DNA of 64,000 nucleotides from Paenibacillus solanacearum (GTDB lineage Bacteria; Bacillota; Bacilli; Paenibacillales; NBRC-103111), in the NCBI RefSeq assembly GCF_910593845.1, contig NZ_CAJVAS010000026.1, positions 28,875 to 92,874 on the forward strand, given 5' to 3'. The notes beneath the pieces were generated by a model. The model was not told the DNA's origin, made no database searches, and saw only the letters and a program-made list of their open reading frames with translations. Made by a program: the position numbers and the translations under genes. Of this stretch, positions 60,802-64,000 are shown piece after piece. The first letter of the stretch is position 1. Each line of letters begins with the position of its first letter.

Positions 60802-61686
60802 ATGCAATTAAATATGAAGGGCATGCTCCTCGCATGTTTGTTTGCCCTGCCCGCTGTTTTGCCGGTATGCCACCCCGTGGAGGCAGCCGAATCGCAGCGC
60901 GTGGCGGAAGACGTGAAGGTGCAGGTCAACGACAGTCTGGTGCAATTTCCGGACGCACAGCCTTTTCTGGATGAGAATCATAAACTGCGGGTGCCTGCCC
61001 GCGCCGTTGCAGACAAGCTTGGCGTTCAAGTGGATTGGGAACCGGCAGGCGCGCAAGTCAAAGTAACGCTGAACAACGGAAAAAAGAGCGTTTCGCTCAC
61101 GACGGGCGATAACCATATGGTCATTGACGGCAAATCGACCGATATCGCAACACCAGCCGAGCTGATCGACGGTAAGGTCTACGTGCCATTCCGCATGCTC
61201 TCCGATACGTTCGGGTACATCAGCCAATGGGATAACTCGAACCGGATCGCCATTCTGGGAACGGACGGCAAGTATTATGCTCCGGCCTGGTACAAGCCAA
61301 AGGAAGAGCCGAAGATGGCCGTTATGGCATTCAGCAGCGCTTCCGGCAGCTCCATTCCGGCGTACAGCCAAATCATCGAAGCGAAAGCGACGGCTTATAC
61401 CGCTTCCCCAAGCGAGAATGGAAGTCATGGTGCCGTCGATTACATGGGCAATCCGCTGCAGTTGGGCACGATCGCCGTCGACCCGAACGTGATCCCGCTC
61501 GGCACCAAAGTATATATTGAAGGCTATAATTACGACGGCTTGCCGGACGGCGGCATGTACGCGACGGCAAGCGATATTGGCGGCGCCGTCAAAGGCAATA
61601 AAATCGACATTTTCTTGCCCGAGAGCCGTTCCAAAGCAAAAATGTTCGGCGTTCAGCAAGTCAAAATTTATGTTTTAGGTTCCTAA
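60802..61686 (+). CDS. Copper amine oxidase N-terminal-like/3D-domain cell wall protein
   Basis: A 294-residue secreted protein: signal peptide (about 1-28, ending VEAAES), a stalk-like domain resembling the copper amine oxidase N-terminal domain (about 35-150, PDAQPFLDENHKLRVPARAVADKLG, KSVSLTTGDNHMVIDG), then a 3D domain (about 195-292) with the aspartates of GAVDY, IAVDPNVIPLGTKVYIEGY and YATASDIGGAVKGNKIDIF. 3D-domain proteins are wall-resuscitation-type hydrolase relatives. The ATG at 60802 is six bases after AGGAGGG. c-di-AMP control fits a role in wall stress or osmotic state. Confidence 0.9.
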   Translation: MQLNMKGMLLACLFALPAVLPVCHPVEAAESQRVAEDVKVQVNDSLVQFPDAQPFLDENHKLRVPARAVADKLGVQVDWEPAGAQVKVTLNNGKKSVSLTTGDNHMVIDGKSTDIATPAELIDGKVYVPFRMLSDTFGYISQWDNSNRIAILGTDGKYYAPAWYKPKEEPKMAVMAFSSASGSSIPAYSQIIEAKATAYTASPSENGSHGAVDYMGNPLQLGTIAVDPNVIPLGTKVYIEGYNYDGLPDGGMYATASDIGGAVKGNKIDIFLPESRSKAKMFGVQQVKIYVLGS

Positions 61687-61729
61687 ATCTTTCTGCAGCA
61701 TCATGGACTCATCACTCATCCAATGGCAT

Positions 61730-61766
61730 AAAACAGCCGTCCCTATCGGGACGGCTGTTTTATTTT
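61730..61766 (+). terminator. Terminator of the 3D-domain gene
   Basis: Perfect hairpin AAACAGCCGTCCC-TATC-GGGACGGCTGTTT followed by TATTTT, 43 bases after the stop. Confidence 0.9.
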
Positions 61767-61861
61767 GTACGCTGCTTTATTTTGCTTGCAGTCGTCACCG
61801 AATACTTTTCACCCGTTAGCCCACCCTAACAAAAGAACGACCGAGACCGAGGTGATGTCCG

Positions 61862-62563
61862 TTGAACATGAAAAAGATTGCTGCGCTGCTGCTCATTGTC
61901 TCGCTGATGATTCCCGTTACGACCTCCGCGGCGCCGACACCCGGCAGCGAAGTTGTATGGAATGTACAGACCGATCAGAAGCTGATTGCCCTAACGTTCG
62001 ACGATGGCCCCAATCCGGTGTATACGCCGCAAATATTGGATTTGCTGAAGCAATATCAAGCCAAGGCGACTTTTTTCGTCCTCGGCAAGCGCGTGAAAAT
62101 GTACCCGGCCATCGCGATCCGCGAAGTTAACGAAGGCCATGAAATTGCCAATCATACGTTTGACCATCATTTTTTGAAAAACTATCCGCCGGAACGGATC
62201 GTGGAAGAAATCCGACAAACGCAGGAAGTCATCTTCGATATTACCGAGCAAATGCCGAGCGTTTTTCGCCCCCCAGGCGGTTTTTACAACGATGCGCTGC
62301 TTCAATCGATGAAGGAGGACAAATTGACGGTCGTCATGTGGTCCTGGTATCAGGATACGAAAGACTGGAAGAAGCCGGGCGCCGATAAAATCGTTCAAAC
62401 CGTGCTAGGCAATGTGCATAACGGCGACATTATCTTATTCCATGATCTTGAGGGGGATTGCAGCCAAACGGTAGAGGCGCTCAAACGCATTTTACCGGAG
62501 CTTCAACAGCGAGGCTACCAATTCCTTACCGTATCCGATCTCATCGCCAAAACGCGAAAATAA
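61862..62563 (+). CDS. Polysaccharide deacetylase (NodB homology)
   Basis: A 233-residue secreted enzyme with a signal peptide (about 1-23). The NodB domain has LTFDDGPNP (metal-binding Asp), ANHTFDHHFL (HxxxH zinc ligands), VFRPPGG and ILFHD, all catalytic motifs present. It removes acetyl groups from peptidoglycan or related polymers. TTG start at 61862 with GAGGTG seven bases upstream. The preceding gene is also wall-related but has its own terminator. Confidence 0.93.
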   Translation: MNMKKIAALLLIVSLMIPVTTSAAPTPGSEVVWNVQTDQKLIALTFDDGPNPVYTPQILDLLKQYQAKATFFVLGKRVKMYPAIAIREVNEGHEIANHTFDHHFLKNYPPERIVEEIRQTQEVIFDITEQMPSVFRPPGGFYNDALLQSMKEDKLTVVMWSWYQDTKDWKKPGADKIVQTVLGNVHNGDIILFHDLEGDCSQTVEALKRILPELQQRGYQFLTVSDLIAKTRK

Positions 62564-62666
62564 GCCTTCTCCGTGCTCTTGCCGCAAGCGGCAGGAGCTT
62601 ATTTCGTTTGTAAGGATTCGCTCCCGATACGGAATTTTATTATAATTCAGTTTAGGAGGTGTAGCC

Positions 62667-63428
62667 ATGGCCTTGGCCGAGAAAGACCCTTATATCCGAA
62701 GCTTTGCCCTGCTCCGGGAGAAGGTTCCATCGTTTGCGCAATATCCGTTTCATTTGCCGGCAATCCGAGATTTGGACCGTATCGCGCTCCATCCGAAGGT
62801 CACGTATATCGTAGGCGAGAACGGAATGGGGAAATCCACGCTGCTGGAAGCGCTGGCTGTGGCGTGGGGCTTCAACCCGGAGGGCGGAACGATGAACTTC
62901 AACTTTTCGACGCAGGATTCTCACTCTACGCTGTATCAATACATTCGAATCGTACGCGGGGTGAATAAACCGCGCGACGGATTCTTCTTTCGGGCGGAGA
63001 CCTATTACAATCTGGCGACGAACATTGATCAGATGGATCGAGAGCCCGGCTTCGGAGGGAAAATTATCGATTCCTACGGTGGCAAATCGCTGCATGAGCA
63101 GTCGCACGGCGAATCGTTCTTCTCTGCATTTTTGCATCGGTTCGGGGGCAATGGCCTGTACATACTTGATGAGCCGGAAGCGGCGCTATCTCCGTTCAAG
63201 CAATTGTCCATGCTCTCCCGTATTCATGCGCTGGTCAACAAAAACTCCCAATTCATCATTTCAACCCATTCTCCCATACTCATGGCTTATCCTGATGCGG
63301 CGCTGTATCAGCTAACTACTGAAGGCATCCAACCGACCCGCTTGGAGGAAACGGACCATTATGTCATTACCAGGCAGTTTCTGAACAATCGCGAGCGGAT
63401 GCTTAAGGAGCTGTTTCTGGATGAATAA
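62667..63428 (+). CDS. Stand-alone AAA/ABC-type ATPase
   Basis: A 253-residue ATPase of the AAA_21/COG3910 type. Walker A GENGMGKSTLL (near 50), signature-like HGESF, Walker B LYILDEPEAALSP and His switch STHSP. Related proteins bind DNA ends or act in small two-gene systems, but no nuclease or other partner gene adjoins it. Isolated members of this family have no assigned role. AGGAGG lies seven bases before the ATG. Confidence 0.85.
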   Translation: MALAEKDPYIRSFALLREKVPSFAQYPFHLPAIRDLDRIALHPKVTYIVGENGMGKSTLLEALAVAWGFNPEGGTMNFNFSTQDSHSTLYQYIRIVRGVNKPRDGFFFRAETYYNLATNIDQMDREPGFGGKIIDSYGGKSLHEQSHGESFFSAFLHRFGGNGLYILDEPEAALSPFKQLSMLSRIHALVNKNSQFIISTHSPILMAYPDAALYQLTTEGIQPTRLEETDHYVITRQFLNNRERMLKELFLDE

Positions 63429-63457
63429 AAGAAAGAGCGGTTGCATCCGCTCTTCCT
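63427..63457. terminator. Bidirectional terminator between ATPase and small protein genes
   Basis: AAGAGCGG/CCGCTCTT hairpin with a 6-base loop; the minus strand continues into TTCTTTT, the plus strand into a weaker TTCCTTG. Confidence 0.75.
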
Positions 63458-63470
63458 TGTCCTTGCGAAA

Positions 63471-63668
63471 TTAAATAGGTTCCCCGTTCTTTTTGTTGTC
63501 AAAACGGTGGTCGCGGTTATCAATCGCGCCCGGGTTCGGCGACACCGGCGGATCAATCTGCACTGGAGCGCTGGTCGTACGGGTCTTGTGCAAATCCGTT
63601 GCGCCGCTGGCATGCGTGCCGAGCTGGGCCAACTCCTCATTCGGGCTGTTTTTTTGGATTTCGTTCAT
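63471..63668 (-). CDS. Small hydrophilic protein of unknown function
   Basis: A 65-residue protein rich in Asn, Asp, Pro and Thr, with no cysteine, no hydrophobic segment and no family I recognise. GGAGGTG lies nine bases before ATG 63668, and a terminator follows, so it is probably a real gene. Possibly spore or stress related by composition, but that is a guess. Confidence 0.6.
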   Translation of the reverse strand: MNEIQKNSPNEELAQLGTHASGATDLHKTRTTSAPVQIDPPVSPNPGAIDNRDHRFDNKKNGEPI

Positions 63669-63857
63669 ACAAGGCGTCACCTCCGTCAATGAGTTACGCC
63701 TTAGTTTACGGCATACCTGCGGCTTTCATTCAGATCGTTCTTTAGCGAAGATATGATTTTCATGACGCCGGTATAGCAAACCTTCAATCCCCTATACGAT
63801 TGCTATAGTGTAAAAAAGATAGGAATTCATCCACTCGCCGATCGGTTTCCAGCAATA

Positions 63858-63896
63858 GCAAAAGAGCCCCATCGGATTACTCCAATGAGACTCTTC
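63858..63896 (-). terminator. Terminator of the rRNA operon
   Basis: Minus-strand stem of 15 pairs (AAGAGTCTCATTGGA/TCCGATGGGGCTCTT) with a GTAA loop and a TTTTG tail, directly after the 5S gene. Confidence 0.87.
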
Positions 63897-63900
63897 TGCT

Positions 63901-64000
63901 GCTTGGCGACGTTCTACTCTCCCAGGACCCTGCGGTCCAAGTACCATCGACGCTGGAAGGCTTAACGTTCGTGTTCGGGATGGGTACGCGTGGTTCCCTT
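63901..64000 (-). rRNA. rrf: 5S ribosomal RNA, 3' part
   Basis: The minus strand reads as the last 100 bases of a 5S rRNA: AAGGGAACCACGCG, CCCATCCCGAACACG, GTTAAGCCTTCCAGCG, CGCAGGGTCCTGGGAGA, ending CGCCAAGC. The 5' end and the rest of the rRNA operon lie beyond the window edge. Confidence 0.95.

Noticed and set aside
62667..63428. A two-gene defence system around the AAA ATPase
   Set aside because: No nuclease, reverse transcriptase or other effector is adjacent.

Overview
The window comes from a spore-forming, S-layer-bearing Firmicute, most likely a member of the Paenibacillaceae (Paenibacillus/Cohnella type). The evidence is a gerA-type spore germination operon, a giant SLH-anchored surface protein, a B. 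subtilis-ordered purine operon under a guanine riboswitch, a c-di-AMP riboswitch ahead of a 3D-domain cell-wall protein, strong AGGAGG ribosome binding sites and fairly high GC. All taxonomic statements are inference from gene content.

Layout. 0-4 kb: the end of an ABC solute-binding protein, a glycerophosphodiesterase-like lipoprotein with altered active-site residues, a DinB-like protein and a lone glgC. 4.1-11.8 kb: one 2558-residue SLH protein with eleven cadherin-like domains and six copies of a domain resembling the exosporium BclB C-terminus. 12.2-19.3 kb: a four-gene signalling operon (receiver-PP2C phosphatase, multi-receiver hybrid kinase, CheR, receiver-kinase). 19.5-23.6 kb: sugar isomerase, oxidoreductase, IclR and AraC regulators. 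23.7-27.9 kb: germination receptor A, B, C plus a small fourth membrane protein. 28-31.2 kb: an ECF sigma factor with a membrane anti-sigma candidate, and a YerB-like lipoprotein. 31.3-34.7 kb: sugar isomerase, LigB-type dioxygenase, thioredoxin, IDEAL-like protein and a cysteine-rich Rrf2 regulator. 34.9-40.4 kb: a Fur-controlled ferric-siderophore uptake locus with two closely related binding proteins and one permease/ATPase set.

40.4-45.0 kb is an AT-richer accessory patch (YdcF-like, FHA, secreted RCC1-like, small membrane proteins, hexapeptide transferase) with possible insertion-sequence scars. 45.1-59.8 kb is the complete de novo purine operon purEKBCSQLFMN-(AICAR formyltransferase)-purO-purD, read right to left. 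Bifunctional PurH is absent; its two activities are encoded by a stand-alone AICAR formyltransferase and a PurO-type IMP cyclohydrolase in the place purH normally occupies. 59.8-64 kb: a DUF6483-like protein, the riboswitch-controlled 3D-domain protein, a polysaccharide deacetylase, a stand-alone AAA ATPase, a small hydrophilic protein and the 3' part of a 5S rRNA gene at the edge.

The items I find most unusual are the repeat architecture of the giant surface protein, the split and replaced PurH, the long nested inverted repeat inside the pur operon between purF and purM, and the kinase-CheR-phosphatase operon that has no chemoreceptor or CheB.
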